A DNA stretch of 57,177 bases from Pseudomonadota bacterium (GTDB lineage Bacteria; Myxococcota_A; UBA796; GCA-2862545): positions 1 to 57,177 of the forward strand of contig SXOB01000012.1 in the NCBI GenBank assembly GCA_005776945.1, read 5' to 3'. Shown in pieces: positions 57,082 through 57,177 of this stretch. The position numbers and the translations under genes were made by a program. Each line of letters begins with the position of its first letter. Position 1 is the first letter of the stretch. The notes under the pieces were generated by a model that saw only the letters and a program-made list of their open reading frames with translations, had not been told where the DNA came from and ran no database searches.

Positions 57082-57177
57082 CGACCCGGGGGCGGCGGCG
57101 GAGGGGCAGGCGGAGCGGGCGCGACCGGAGGCGCCGGAGCGGCGGCCGGCGGTGCAGCCGGCGCGGCGGGTGCAGCC
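57078..57177 (-). CDS. C-terminal end of an Ala/Pro-rich protein (cut by window edge)
   Basis: Thirty-two open codons run from the window edge to a TGA that overlaps the lipoprotein start as ATGA. They encode only Ala, Pro, Val, Gly and a final Arg (ending PPPPPPGR). Coding is inferred from the overlap pattern shared by the rest of this gene run; the body of the protein is outside the window. Confidence 0.5.
   Translation of the reverse strand, partial: AAPAAPAAPPAAAPAPPVAPAPPAPPPPPPGR

Noticed and set aside
1..57177. tRNA, rRNA, insertion sequence, prophage or integrative element
   Set aside because: No transposase, integrase, cloverleaf or rRNA segment was recognised by eye. A covariance-model scan would settle the RNA genes; I could not run one.

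Overview
The window is very GC-rich, gene-dense bacterial chromosome (about 50 protein genes, no gap over 300 bases, no rRNA, tRNA, transposase, integrase, prophage or CRISPR array that I could recognise). The gene content points to a myxobacterium-like (Myxococcota / 'Deltaproteobacteria') lineage: MopE-type DxDxDG lipoproteins, AgmX/GltJ-like TonB proteins with a zinc ribbon, a Hanks-type Ser/Thr kinase with a C-terminal membrane helix, bacterial XPB helicase, fused membrane-spermidine synthases and large numbers of lipoproteins. This is inference from gene families; no marker gene was compared.

Layout. 1-4696 (minus): the first 12 codons of a TypA/BipA GTPase, a zinc-ribbon/AgmX-like protein, a deoxynucleoside kinase and a neutral-ceramidase-like lipoprotein. 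4791-9312 (plus): lipoprotein, outer-membrane barrel protein and a membrane sulfatase-superfamily enzyme, coupled by overlapping stops and starts and closed by a clear intrinsic terminator. 9353-11364 (plus): a nine-repeat MopE-like lipoprotein and an AgmX-C-like secreted protein. 11366-14817 (minus): a STAND-type NTPase with TPRs coupled to a two-domain transthyretin-like protein. 14908-16680: uvrC. 16749-21990 (minus): serine hydrolase, subtilase lipoprotein, fused spermidine synthase. 22190-26380 (plus): XPB helicase, its helicase-associated partner, xseB. 26435-30833: two TonB paralogues, exbB, exbD, an exbD fused to an AgmX C-domain, then ispA. 30869-35026: MopE-like protein, small Cys/Met-rich lipoprotein, multicopper oxidase lipoprotein. 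35120-38555: MDR oxidoreductase and S41 protease. 38621-40563: larB-larC. 40628-43199 (minus): UbiA-type prenyltransferase and Ser/Thr kinase. 43231-46525 (plus): a small membrane protein, prepilin-peptidase-like protein, MopE-like and other envelope proteins. 46535-49038: ECF sigma factor with a coupled 53-residue membrane protein, a divergent small membrane protein, a membrane protein and YceI. 49163-53282 (plus): a Dnmt2-like cytosine-5 methyltransferase, a D,D-peptidase and glnS. 53289-57177 (minus): a coupled run of lipoproteins ending in a coiled-coil protein.

Three themes stand out. First, an envelope programme: at least 13 predicted lipoproteins whose signal peptides are exceptionally short (Cys at residue 8-13, mostly no basic residue). 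Second, five proteins carry a TonB/AgmX-type C-terminal domain around one ExbB/ExbD motor, including a fusion of that domain onto ExbD. Third, translation is tightly coupled (at least 14 ATGA/GTGA/TTGA/TGATG junctions), and several operon heads have a TA[A/G]G-type hexamer exactly 6 bases before the start codon, which would give leaderless mRNAs. The best candidates for undescribed biology are the STAND/transthyretin-like pair, the bacterial Dnmt2-like enzyme, the ExbD-AgmX fusion, the sigma/53-residue membrane protein pair and the ultra-short lipoprotein signals.
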